64,000 nt of DNA, from contig NZ_KN150731.1 in NCBI RefSeq assembly GCF_000754805.1, positions 1,837,559-1,901,558 on the forward strand, in the 5' to 3' direction. Each line of letters opens with the position of its first letter. The first letter of the stretch is position 1. This stretch comes from Yersinia frederiksenii ATCC 33641 (GTDB lineage Bacteria > Pseudomonadota > Gammaproteobacteria > Enterobacterales > Enterobacteriaceae). Below, piece after piece: positions 28,244-37,983 of the stretch. The notes under the pieces are model-generated. The model did no database searches and was not told the DNA's origin. It saw nothing but the letters and a program-made list of their open reading frames with translations. Position numbers and translations under genes: made by a program.

Positions 28244-29674
28244 ATGATATTGAATACTGAACGTTCGCTGAAAACTGGCGGTGACCCGCGCCACCTGGCT
28301 GAATTTAGCGCCTTACGTGACGAAATCGGCAAGCTACATCACCCTGCTCGCCCGGATGTTAATTGGGGACGAGTGGAGCATTTGTGTTTGGCACTGTTCC
28401 GCCAGAATGGGGTTGAGTTACAGACCACTGTTGATTTTACTCTGGCTCGGACTCATCTTGCGGGATTAGCAGGATTGTGTGAGGGGCTTGAGCTACTGGC
28501 GGGATTACTCTCCCATCAATGGACTGCATTGTGGCCACCGCAAACACATGCCCGGGTTGAGTTGTTGGCGTGGTTGAGTGACCGGTTGCAGCAAGTCTGG
28601 CGGACAATGACACCGTGCTACGGTGATTTGGCGCTGATTTACCGGGCAGAACGAGCTCTGGAACAGTTGTGTACTCAGCTGCAAACGCTGGAGCTTAAAC
28701 ACCTGAGTAAATTGGACGGTGTTCGTTTGATGTTGCATAACACCGCACTGCGTTTGGAAAGTGCCGAGGTAGCCTCTGATAGTTCCGACCGATCAAATAT
28801 ACCCGCGCGGCATGCTGGTATATCAGACCCACAATCTCAATCCGAACCGATATTTCCTCCGATGGCGGCCAGTGAGCCACTGGTTTATATCGTCAATGAG
28901 CCTGTCATCCCACGAGTTCAGGTCGCTTTGCCTGTGCCTCCTGCGCCTGCGGCCCCACGCTGGAATGCTAAGCACGGTTTTGTTGCTGGTTTATCATTGA
29001 TGGCGGTGCTGGTGGCAGGCGGTTTCTTTATCTGGCAATCGGTATCATCCAGTCCGTTACAGGAGGCGTTGCTGGCCAGCTCTGCCCCTTTACCTGTGCC
29101 TCTGTCCAACAAATCAATCGATGAATTGAAAAAATACACTTCGGATAAAACATTGGCTGCTTTGGCTGAGCCTGTATTGCAGGGAACAGGTTCACAATTA
29201 GAGCAGCTAACACTGCTGCCACCATTGTGGTCACAGGCGCAAGGCGATGGATTGTTGTCACAGGCACAACAACTTTGGCCGGCCAGTCAAGAGGTCAAGC
29301 GGCTGAATTCTTTGTGGCAACAACAGCGAGAAGCCGCTGCTGCGCCCGTGGCTGAGTTGGAGCAATTTGCACTGGCACAAGAACGTTTACGACAACTTGC
29401 GGAACGTCTGAATGGGTTGGATGAGAAAAAAGGGCGTTACATGACAGTTTCTGAACTTAAATCAGTGGTATTTGCGATTCAACAACCGCTGGAAAAGACA
29501 TTGCCACTGGAAGAGCTGCTGCGGCAGTATCAGGCACAATCCACAATAGGGCAAACTCCGCCCTCGGCACTGCGCCAACAGATAGATAGCCGGTTTACTC
29601 AGCTATTGAACCGCTATGCACTGATAGCTGACTCCGCAGATACACACTTAGTCACTCACTCATCACGAGATTAG
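28244..29674 (+). CDS. T6SS TssA-related membrane protein (VasL/TagA-like)
   Basis: 476-residue protein with an ImpA-N domain in the first 150 residues (LAGLAGLCEGLELLAGLLSHQWTALWPP), a Pro-rich linker, one membrane helix at about residues 245-266 and a C-terminal VasL-type helical domain. This layout is that of VasL/TagA proteins, which are thought to hold the distal end of the extended sheath at the opposite membrane. Last gene of the cluster, followed by a strong terminator. Confidence 0.85.
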   Translation: MILNTERSLKTGGDPRHLAEFSALRDEIGKLHHPARPDVNWGRVEHLCLALFRQNGVELQTTVDFTLARTHLAGLAGLCEGLELLAGLLSHQWTALWPPQTHARVELLAWLSDRLQQVWRTMTPCYGDLALIYRAERALEQLCTQLQTLELKHLSKLDGVRLMLHNTALRLESAEVASDSSDRSNIPARHAGISDPQSQSEPIFPPMAASEPLVYIVNEPVIPRVQVALPVPPAPAAPRWNAKHGFVAGLSLMAVLVAGGFFIWQSVSSSPLQEALLASSAPLPVPLSNKSIDELKKYTSDKTLAALAEPVLQGTGSQLEQLTLLPPLWSQAQGDGLLSQAQQLWPASQEVKRLNSLWQQQREAAAAPVAELEQFALAQERLRQLAERLNGLDEKKGRYMTVSELKSVVFAIQQPLEKTLPLEELLRQYQAQSTIGQTPPSALRQQIDSRFTQLLNRYALIADSADTHLVTHSSRD

Positions 29675-29750
29675 TATTTGGTAATTATGTAACCAAAACT
29701 GGCTATCCGTTCTTTTTCTGCCGCTAGGAATGTTTAAATTCCGCAAAACA

Positions 29751-29779
29751 AAAAAACCAGCTTAATAGCTGGTTTTTTT
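29751..29779 (+). terminator. Rho-independent terminator closing the T6SS cluster
   Basis: Perfect stem AAAAAACCAGCT with its complement around a TAAT loop, running into seven Ts, 76 bp after the last T6SS gene. The symmetric A/T tracts allow function on both strands. Confidence 0.9.
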
Positions 29780-30534
29780 GTTTTCTGGGGCTAGGATTAT
29801 AATCTTTCACTATTTTGGCGTCTGCACAGATAGGACCATACTGCTAGTCTGTTAAGAGTGTCGGATTGACCGTGACAAAAAATACTTAATGCTGCATTGT
29901 AGAAAATGAAGATGACTATAATCCGCGGGACTATATCTTTTGCACATAATCTTGCTGTGCTGTATATATTTTCGTTCATTGCTGCGTTAAATATAAGACC
30001 ATTCTTGGGTTATTATTTATTGAATAGAAAAAGCATATTATGTTATGCACTGAAGACTTTGTTATTGATTTGATAATCTAATGTTTTGTATTTTTAATTA
30101 AAAAACATTAGCGTGTTAATTGGTTTTTTAATGCATTGAACCCAATATTTGTGATTGAACATAAAATTTATACATTTAATTCACTCAGGGTAATTAGCTA
30201 ATATGGCGCGACAATATGAAAGATATAACTAAAAAATACATTATCAACGATCTATGTATCCGTAAATTAATAGTTACAAAGAACAATAAACTGGTTGAAC
30301 CTGTCTTGTTGGTATTAAAAACCACTATAACAATGTTTGATAGCATAAAAGATCGTGATATAAAGGCCTTGTACTACAGAATTTCGCTATCGGTTAAGGT
30401 TCGTTTAACTTTGTTTAACTTTTTTAATTTCGTTTATATTACGTTTAACATCACTAGTATGTTGTCTAAAACGCGTAATAGTAACAGAAAAAAGTATAGG
30501 AACAGCTCCTTATAAAGGATCAGTGAGGATATAT
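29780..30534. other. AT-rich gap with no supported gene
   Basis: About 750 bp of AT-rich DNA after the T6SS terminator. A 99-codon frame on the + strand (30216-30515) and a 60-codon frame on the - strand (29797-29979) are open, but neither has a good ribosome site, domain or gene-like composition. I do not call them. The promoter of the following lipoprotein should lie at the right end. Confidence 0.5.
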
Positions 30535-30903
30535 ATGAAAGGCGTGGCAATTACAATACTAATGCTAAGTACGGCTCTGATGGGTTGTACAACAAAAGCG
30601 AAGACAGAATCAGAACAACAGACAGCCGCTATCATTAAAAAAAGCACTAACGATCAGTGCGTCAATAACTTCTCTATGGTTAAAAAACTGAATGCGAATG
30701 ATTTCGCTGTATTCAGAGGGCAATTTGATAAGATTAACGATATGTATGCATTCTTGGAGCAAAATAGGAATATCCTTGACAATGATCCTAAGCAGCTTAT
30801 TTCGTTAGAACTAGATTCAAAACTGAAAATGGTGTGTGCCAGAGTTAGAAACACTGCTTTCAACGAAGTACAAAATAAAGTGAATTATCTTTCTCGTATT
30901 TAG
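30535..30903 (+). CDS. Small predicted lipoprotein
   Basis: 122-residue protein with a signal peptide ending in the lipobox ALMGC (Cys near residue 18), so probably membrane-anchored by lipid. The mature part is charged and helical, with two further Cys. No family recognised. The ATG at 30535 is preceded by GAGGAT. It stands alone between the T6SS cluster and the giant adhesin; whether it serves either is unknown. Confidence 0.7.
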   Translation: MKGVAITILMLSTALMGCTTKAKTESEQQTAAIIKKSTNDQCVNNFSMVKKLNANDFAVFRGQFDKINDMYAFLEQNRNILDNDPKQLISLELDSKLKMVCARVRNTAFNEVQNKVNYLSRI

Positions 30904-31275
30904 TATTTTTGTGTTATGACATCTTGACCCGTTTAATCTGTTTGTACCTAATAGTGCTTATTTTCTATTGTTTTATTTTCAATGCACTTTATCGTTGCTT
31001 TAGATAAGCGGGTTTATTAGCTATTCTTATACGGAAAGATAATTAATTTTACGAGTAATTAGAGCTGTTTGGCTGGCTAAACAGCTTGTTCATTATTCGT
31101 GCGCGTTATTAAATCACACTTTTAGTGACATACCTACTTTAGGCCACAAGGATAGGTCAAACTCATCACGTGTATCGTACTGATGTTATTGGCCTTTTTG
31201 TTGCTAACGCAATGACTCTATATCTGCATCATTAGGGTTATATTGCCCATTAAAAATCGGAACTTTGAATTTATT
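30904..31275. other. Upstream region of the giant adhesin gene
   Basis: About 370 bp without a gene. It contains an inverted repeat with 8-bp arms AGCTGTTT (31063-31070) and AAACAGCT (31079-31086), which is not followed by a T run and so may be an operator or weak hairpin rather than a terminator. The adhesin promoter must lie here. Confidence 0.45.
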
Positions 31276-34200
31276 ATGAACGGTTTCTATTCATATAAAT
31301 CATTTATGCGGATGGTCGCGCTAAATACTCTATTAGTGCAATTAATGCTGCCAATTGTGATTGCGTTTACCCCACTTATTTCTGCATCTGCTCGTGCTAA
31401 TGAATTAGATGAGCAGATGGCGAGAATGCGCTCGTCGGGTATTCTGACGGAACCGAATACCACGGAACCTAAACGTGGCGGACAGTCCGCACCTATCTTA
31501 TCTGAAAACCCATTTTTTGCGCCTTCTTTACCGTCAGAGGCTCCCTTGAATGGTTCAACGACGCCTCTTTTTGCACCGGAAGAGACATCTAAAAGTATCA
31601 CTGAATTACCCGATTTAGGCAGTATTCAGAATGATATCGACGTGAACAATAAGCTTCCCGTAACAGAGGATAATGTTGCCAGTGCTGCGACTCAGCTTTG
31701 GGGCATTATGGGTAACGATAATAGCAGCCGAGCGGCAGAAAGTGCCGTCACTGGCGTTGCTGCTGGTTTGGCCTCACAGGCAGCAGCTGACTGGCTAGGT
31801 CAGTATGGTAATGCCAGAGTGCAACTCAATTCGAACAGTATCGGTAATGCCGATGTGCTGATCCCGTTAACTGAAACGCAAAATAATCTGTTATTTGGTC
31901 AGTTAGGTGTGCGTTACAACGGGGAAAGAACGACCAATAACGTCGGCCTTGGGGTGCGAAGCTTCACCGACAGTTGGATGTTTGGTGTTAACACTTTTTA
32001 TGACTATGACCTGACTGGCAAAAATAGTCGTTTGGGGGTGGGCGGTGAAGCTTGGACCGACAACCTTAAATTCTCTGCTAATGGTTATTTCCGGTTGACT
32101 GACTGGCATCAGTCGGTGCTGGCTGATATGGAAGATTATAACGAACGTCCGGCGAATGGTTTTGATGTCCGCGCAGAGGCTTATCTACCTAGCTACCCAC
32201 AACTGGGTGGCCGTTTAATGTATGAAAAATATTTTGGCAAAGGTGTCGCCCTGAATTCTGGTAGCACGAGCCCTGACGATTTGGGCGATTCCCCTTCGGC
32301 TTTCACTGTGGGGCTCAATTACACACCAATTCCACTATTTACTGTCGATGTGGCACATAAGAAAGGTCAAAATACCAATAACGAATTACAACTTGGCCTG
32401 AACTTTAATTACCGTTTTGGGGTGCCCTGGGTCGATCAAATTAATAAGAATGCAGTTGGCTTGATGCGCAGCCTAATGGGCAGCCGCTATGATATTGTTG
32501 ATCGCAATTACAATATCGTCATGCAATATGAGAAACAGGATTTAATCAAGCTGACATTGCCAGAAACACTGGCTGCTTATGCGATTACCAATCTCTCGTT
32601 AACAGGCAATATCACTGCTAAATATGGCGCAGAGAGAATGGAATGGAGTGCTCCGGCATTAATGGCTGCTGGGGGATCAATAATACCGCTGACCATGGAG
32701 TCCGCGTCTGTCACTCTTCCGCCTTATCAACAAGTTCAAACCGCTAACAGCTATCAGATCAGTGCTGTTGCTTATGATGTGCGCGGTAATCGCTCTAATA
32801 CAGCAACCACTACCCTCGTGGTGCAAGAGTCGCCGCAACAAATTTCCCTCACCCTCAGTGGTGGCAGTAATACCGCGGTTGCCGATGGTAATGCTCCGGT
32901 AAGTTATATCGCGACCGTGGTTGATACGAGTGGCACGGTAGCAACTCCATTAGCAGGGATGAATATCGCGTTTGATTCCACCGTGGGTAATGTGTTGACC
33001 CCAAATGCGGTTACGGATAATCAGGGCAAAGCGAATATTACTATCAAAAGTACGCTCGCCGGTGGCGGGCATATCCACGGTGTATTGGATAACGGTAACC
33101 GTGCGCAAGCGCCGTTGATATTTATTGCCGATAGCAGTACGGCAGAGATAGTGAGTGGCAACCTAACGGTCACAACTGACAACGCCACTGCAAATGGCAG
33201 TGACAGTAATGCGGTGCAGGTTTTGGTCACAGATGCGAATGGCAATCCTGTCTCTAACGAGATGGTCAGCTTCAGTGTGGATAATGGCAATCTGGCTAAT
33301 CCGAATGCAAACACGGGCCCAGATGGTATCGCCACGATGACGTTGACCAACACTGCGGCGGGTACCACGGTGGTAACGGCGACGGTAAATGGTAGTAATG
33401 TCAGTGAGAACACCACCTTTAAGGCAGATGCGACTACGGCCGAGATTGCAGACACAGATTTCACCATCGCCAGCGGCGCGGTAGCTAATGGCAGTGCCAC
33501 CAATGCACTGAGTGCTACGGTGAAAGATGCCGGGGGCAATACCGTGCCGAATGTCAGTGTCACTTTTGCAGTGACCGGTGGCGCGACTTTTGCGGGCGGT
33601 ACTCAGACCAGTTTGACGGTAACTACCGACAATAGTGGGGTGGCGACAGCCAGGCTAGTGAGTCTGGTAGCCGGTGATCACCCGGTCACGGCCACCGTGG
33701 GGACGAACACTACGGCGGCGAAGAATTCGACCTTTATTGCCGATGAAACCACCGCGGTGATTGCCGCGACCGACTTTACCGTTGCCAGTGGCGCGGTAGC
33801 CAATAGCACTGCCACCAACGCGTTGAGTGCCACGGTGAAAGATGCCGGGGGCAATACTGTACCGAATATCAGCGTCACTTTTGCGGTAACCGGCGGGGCG
33901 ACCTTTGCGGGCGGTACTCAGACCAGTCTGGCGGTAATTACCGACAACAACGGCGTGGCGACAGCCAATCTGGTGAGTCTGGTAGCTGGCGATCACCCGG
34001 TTACTGCCACCGTCGGGACCAATACCACCGCGGCGAAGAACGCGACCTTTATTGCCGATGAAACCACCGCGGTGATTGCCGCGACCGACTTTACCGTTGC
34101 CAGCGGAGCCGTGGCTGATAATAGTGCCACTAATGCGTTGAGTGGCACAGTGAAAGACAGTCATGGCAATACCGTGCCGAATGTCAGTGTCACTTTTGCG

Positions 34201-37200
34201 GTAACCGGCGGGGCGACCTTTGCGGGTGGCACCTCAACCAGTCTGACGGTGACTACCGACAATAGTGGGGTGGCGACAGCCAGGCTAGTGAGTCTGGTAG
34301 CCGGTGATCACCCGGTCACGGCCACCGTGGGGACCAATACCACGGCAGCGAAGAATTCGACCTTTATTGCCGATGAAACCACCGCCGTGATTGCGGCGAC
34401 AGACTTTACCGTTGCCAGTGGCGCGGTAGCTGATAATAGTGCCACTAATGCGTTGAGTGCCACAGTGAAAGACAGCCATGGCAATACCGTGCCGAACGTC
34501 AGCGTCACTTTTGCGGTAACCGGCGGGGCGACCTTTGCGGGCGGCACCTTAACCAGTCTGGCGGTAACTACCGACAATAGTGGGGTGGCGACAGCCAGTC
34601 TGGTGAGTCTGGTAGCCGGTGATCACCCGGTCACGGTCACCGTAGGGACCAACACTACGGCGGCGAAGAACGCGACCTTTATTGCCGATGAAACCACCGC
34701 GGTGATTGCCGCGACTGACTTTACCGTTGCCAGTGGAGCCGTGGCTGATAATAGTGCCACTAATGCACTGAGTGCCACGGTGAAAGATGCCGGGGGCAAT
34801 ACCGTGCCGAATATCAGCGTCACTTTTGCGGTAACCGGCGGGGCGACCTTTGCGGGGGGCACCCAGACCAGTCTGGCGGTGACGACTGACAACAACGGCG
34901 TGGCGACAGCCAATCTGGTGAGTCTGGTGGCGGGCGATCACCCTGTCACAGCGACGGTGGGAACCCACACTACGGCGGCGAAGAATTCGGCCTTTATTGC
35001 CGATGAAACCACCGCGGTCATTGCGGCGACCGACTTTACCGTTGCCAGCGGAGCCGTGGCTGATAATAGTGCCACTAATGCACTGAGTGCCACAGTGAAG
35101 GACAGTCATGGCAATACCGTGCCGAACGTCAGTGTCACTTTTGCAGTAACCGGTGGGGCGACTTTTGCGGGTGGCACCTCAACCAGTCTGGCGGTGACTA
35201 CTGACAACAACGGGGTGGCGACAGCCAGTCTGGTGAGTTTGGTGGCGGGCGATCACCCGGTCACGGCCACCGTCGGGACCAACACCACCGCGGCGAAGAA
35301 CTCGACCTTTATTGCCGATGAAACCACCGCGGTGATTGCGGAGACCGATTTCACCGTTGCCAGCGGAGCCGTGGCTGATAATAGTGCCACTAACGCACTA
35401 AGTGCCACGGTGAAAGACAGTCATGGCAATACCGTGCCGAATGTCAGTGTTACCTTTGCAGTAACCGGCGGGGCGACCTTTGCGGGCGGCACCCAGACCA
35501 GTCTGGCGGTGACTACTGACAACAACGGCGTGGCGACAGCCAATCTGGTGAGTCTGGTGGCGGGTGACCATCCTGTCACAGCGACGGTGGGAACCAATAC
35601 TACGGCGGCGAAGAATTCGGCCTTTATTGCGGATGAAACCACCGCGGTGATTGCCGCGACTGACTTTACTGTCGCCAGTGGCGCGGTAGCTGATAATAGT
35701 GCCACCAATGCGTTAAGTGCCACAGTGAAAGATGCCGGGGGCAATACCGTGTCGAACGTCAGTGTCACCTTTGCGGTAACCGGCGGGGCGACTTTTGTTG
35801 GCGGTACCCAAACCAGTCTGGCGGTAACTACCGACAATATTGGGGTGGCGACAGCCAATCTGGTGAGCCTGGTGGCGGGCGATCATCCGGTCACGGTCAC
35901 CGTGGGGACGAACACTACGGCGGCGAAGAATTCGACCTTTATTGCCGATGAAACCACCGCGGTGATTGCGGCGACCGACTTTACCGTTGCCAGCGGAGCC
36001 GTGGCTGATAATAGTGCCACTAATGCACTAAGTGCCACGGTGAAAGACAGTCATGGCAATACCGTGCCGAACGTCAGTGTTACCTTTGCGGTAACCGGCG
36101 GGGCGACCTTTGCGGGTGGCACTCAGACCAGTTTGACGGCAACCACTAACAACAACGGCATAGCAACCGCTGAGCTGGTGAGTCTGGTGGCCGGTGATCA
36201 CCCGGTCACGGCGACAGTGGGAACCCACACTACGGCAGCGAAGAACTCGACCTTTATTGCCGATGAAACCACCGCGGTGATTGCGGCGACCGACTTTACC
36301 GTCGCCAGTGGCGCGGTAGCTGATAATAGTGCCACTAACGCACTAAGTGCCACGGTGAAAGACAGTCATGGCAATACCGTGCCGAATGTCAGTGTTACCT
36401 TTGCGGTAACCGGTGGGGCGACCTTTGCGGGTGGCACCTCAACCAGTCTGACGGTGACGACTGACAACAACGGCATAGCAACCGCCAATCTGGTGAGTCT
36501 GGTGGCGGGCGACCACCCGGTCACGGCGACTTTGGGAACCAATACTACGGCGGCGAAGAACGCGACCTTTATCCCGGATGAGGCTACCGCGGTCATTGCG
36601 GCGACAGACTTCGCCGTTGCCAGCGGAGCCGTGGCTGATAATAGTGCCACTAACGCGCTAAGTGCCACAGTGAAAGATGCCGGGGGCAATACCGTGCCGA
36701 ATATCAGTGTCACTTTTGCAGTGACCGGCGGGGCGACCTTTGCGGGCGGCACCGATACCAGTCTGATAGCAACCACTGACAACAACGGCATAGCAACCGC
36801 CGAGCTGGTGAGTCTGGTGGCCGGCGATCATCCGGTTACGGCCACCGTGGGGAGCAACACCACGGCGGCGAAGAACGCGACCTTTATTGCTGATGAAACC
36901 ACTGCCGTGATTGCGGCGACCGACTTTACCGTTGCCAGCGGAGCCGTGGCTGATAATAGCGCTACCAATGCGTTGAGTGCCACGGTGAAAGATGCCGGGG
37001 GCAATACCGTGCCGAACGTCAGTGTCACTTTTGCGGTAACCGGCGGGGCGACCTTTGCGGGCGGCACCTCAACTAGTCTGGCGGTGACGACTGACAACAA
37101 CGGCGTGGCGACAGCCAATCTGGTGAGTCTGGTGGCCGGTGATCATCCGGTTACGGCCACCGTGGGCACTAATACCACCGCGGCGAAGAACTCGACCTTT

Positions 37201-37854
37201 ATTGCCGATGAAACCACCGCGGTCATTGCCGCGACTGACTTTACTGTCGCCAGCGGAGCTGTAGCCAGTGGTACTGCCACCAACGCGTTAAGTGCCACGG
37301 TGAAAGATGCCGGGGGCAATACCGTGCCAAATATCAGTGTCACTTTTGTGGTGACCGGCGGGGCGACCTTTGCGGGCGGCACCCAGACCAGTCTGGCGGT
37401 GACTACTGATAACAACGGCGTGGCGACAGCCAATCTGGTGAGCCTGGTGGCCGGCGATCATCCGGTTACGGCCACCGTGGGGACCAATACCACGGCGGCG
37501 AAGAACTCGACCTTTATCGCAGGGGATATCAGTGGTGATAATTCCACCTTATTCATTGATAAAAATATTATCCCGGCTGATGGTAGTTCATCGTTAGTTA
37601 TCACATTTACCGCTAGAGATGAACACAACAATCTGGTTCAAGGGGCTAATGTTAGATTTGATATAAATGGTATCGATAGTGGTGTAACTCTGGGGCAAGT
37701 TAATGAGACTCAAGGTATCTATACGGCAACTTTAATCTCTACTAAAAAAGGTCTCGGTAATATATCCGTCTCTAATGACAATATTGTCATTGATGATATG
37801 GCGGCCTTACCCTTTGGAGTCTATAGGCCAACCCTGGAAATTTCGGTTAATTAA
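31276..37854 (+). CDS. Giant invasin-like inverse autotransporter adhesin with 13 Ig-like repeats
   Basis: 2192-residue outer-membrane adhesin of the invasin/intimin (type Ve secretion) class. Order: extended signal peptide (about residues 1-49, ending SARANEL), linker, inverse autotransporter beta-barrel (about 155-430, for example QYGNARVQLNSN and GVNTFYDYDLTGKNSRLGVGGE), a short domain, two distinct Big_1-type Ig domains (about 520-725), then 13 tandem 105-residue Ig-like repeats (726-2090) and a divergent C-terminal Ig domain. No C-type lectin-like tip as in invasin was seen, and no LysM near the N terminus. ATG 31276 is preferred; ATG 31309 is possible. The repeats are GC-richer than the flanks. 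The barrel holds the passenger, which is exposed outside the cell; receptor unknown. Confidence 0.92.
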   Translation: MNGFYSYKSFMRMVALNTLLVQLMLPIVIAFTPLISASARANELDEQMARMRSSGILTEPNTTEPKRGGQSAPILSENPFFAPSLPSEAPLNGSTTPLFAPEETSKSITELPDLGSIQNDIDVNNKLPVTEDNVASAATQLWGIMGNDNSSRAAESAVTGVAAGLASQAAADWLGQYGNARVQLNSNSIGNADVLIPLTETQNNLLFGQLGVRYNGERTTNNVGLGVRSFTDSWMFGVNTFYDYDLTGKNSRLGVGGEAWTDNLKFSANGYFRLTDWHQSVLADMEDYNERPANGFDVRAEAYLPSYPQLGGRLMYEKYFGKGVALNSGSTSPDDLGDSPSAFTVGLNYTPIPLFTVDVAHKKGQNTNNELQLGLNFNYRFGVPWVDQINKNAVGLMRSLMGSRYDIVDRNYNIVMQYEKQDLIKLTLPETLAAYAITNLSLTGNITAKYGAERMEWSAPALMAAGGSIIPLTMESASVTLPPYQQVQTANSYQISAVAYDVRGNRSNTATTTLVVQESPQQISLTLSGGSNTAVADGNAPVSYIATVVDTSGTVATPLAGMNIAFDSTVGNVLTPNAVTDNQGKANITIKSTLAGGGHIHGVLDNGNRAQAPLIFIADSSTAEIVSGNLTVTTDNATANGSDSNAVQVLVTDANGNPVSNEMVSFSVDNGNLANPNANTGPDGIATMTLTNTAAGTTVVTATVNGSNVSENTTFKADATTAEIADTDFTIASGAVANGSATNALSATVKDAGGNTVPNVSVTFAVTGGATFAGGTQTSLTVTTDNSGVATARLVSLVAGDHPVTATVGTNTTAAKNSTFIADETTAVIAATDFTVASGAVANSTATNALSATVKDAGGNTVPNISVTFAVTGGATFAGGTQTSLAVITDNNGVATANLVSLVAGDHPVTATVGTNTTAAKNATFIADETTAVIAATDFTVASGAVADNSATNALSGTVKDSHGNTVPNVSVTFAVTGGATFAGGTSTSLTVTTDNSGVATARLVSLVAGDHPVTATVGTNTTAAKNSTFIADETTAVIAATDFTVASGAVADNSATNALSATVKDSHGNTVPNVSVTFAVTGGATFAGGTLTSLAVTTDNSGVATASLVSLVAGDHPVTVTVGTNTTAAKNATFIADETTAVIAATDFTVASGAVADNSATNALSATVKDAGGNTVPNISVTFAVTGGATFAGGTQTSLAVTTDNNGVATANLVSLVAGDHPVTATVGTHTTAAKNSAFIADETTAVIAATDFTVASGAVADNSATNALSATVKDSHGNTVPNVSVTFAVTGGATFAGGTSTSLAVTTDNNGVATASLVSLVAGDHPVTATVGTNTTAAKNSTFIADETTAVIAETDFTVASGAVADNSATNALSATVKDSHGNTVPNVSVTFAVTGGATFAGGTQTSLAVTTDNNGVATANLVSLVAGDHPVTATVGTNTTAAKNSAFIADETTAVIAATDFTVASGAVADNSATNALSATVKDAGGNTVSNVSVTFAVTGGATFVGGTQTSLAVTTDNIGVATANLVSLVAGDHPVTVTVGTNTTAAKNSTFIADETTAVIAATDFTVASGAVADNSATNALSATVKDSHGNTVPNVSVTFAVTGGATFAGGTQTSLTATTNNNGIATAELVSLVAGDHPVTATVGTHTTAAKNSTFIADETTAVIAATDFTVASGAVADNSATNALSATVKDSHGNTVPNVSVTFAVTGGATFAGGTSTSLTVTTDNNGIATANLVSLVAGDHPVTATLGTNTTAAKNATFIPDEATAVIAATDFAVASGAVADNSATNALSATVKDAGGNTVPNISVTFAVTGGATFAGGTDTSLIATTDNNGIATAELVSLVAGDHPVTATVGSNTTAAKNATFIADETTAVIAATDFTVASGAVADNSATNALSATVKDAGGNTVPNVSVTFAVTGGATFAGGTSTSLAVTTDNNGVATANLVSLVAGDHPVTATVGTNTTAAKNSTFIADETTAVIAATDFTVASGAVASGTATNALSATVKDAGGNTVPNISVTFVVTGGATFAGGTQTSLAVTTDNNGVATANLVSLVAGDHPVTATVGTNTTAAKNSTFIAGDISGDNSTLFIDKNIIPADGSSSLVITFTARDEHNNLVQGANVRFDINGIDSGVTLGQVNETQGIYTATLISTKKGLGNISVSNDNIVIDDMAALPFGVYRPTLEISVN
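33451..37545 (+). repeat. Tandem array, 13 copies of a 315-bp Ig-domain unit
   Basis: The unit start (codons for A/D-T-D-F-T) recurs at 33451, 33766, 34081, 34396, 34711, 35026, 35341, 35656, 35971, 36286, 36601, 36916 and 37231, exactly 315 bp apart. Internal units carry GAVADNSATN, whereas units 1, 2 and 13 carry ANGSATN, ANSTATN and ASGTATN, so the array edges differ from the middle. Units mix a small set of variants (KDAGGN or KDSHGN; QTS, STS, LTS or DTS; ARL, NL, SL or EL). It lies wholly within the adhesin gene. Confidence 0.95.
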
Positions 37855-37983
37855 TATTGGAAAATGGTTTATTGCCCTAAATGTTAATGGAAGTTACATC
37901 TTCTACAGGGAGATAATAGCAGGGACGCTATAATCTCTTTATCGAGGATGTTTATAACCACATAAATAAAGGATTCGTTTAAA

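Noticed and set aside
30216-30515. 99-codon open frame before the small lipoprotein gene
   Set aside because: AT-rich, no ribosome site, no domain; residue pattern looks like translated non-coding DNA.
33021-37433. Many long open frames on the - strand across the adhesin repeats
   Set aside because: They recur with the 315-bp period and are the antisense of a GC-rich, codon-biased repeat; no ribosome sites or domains.
33451-37545. Regular repeats considered as CRISPR or VNTR non-coding array
   Set aside because: The unit is 315 bp, in frame throughout and encodes Ig-like domains; there are no short repeats with unique spacers.
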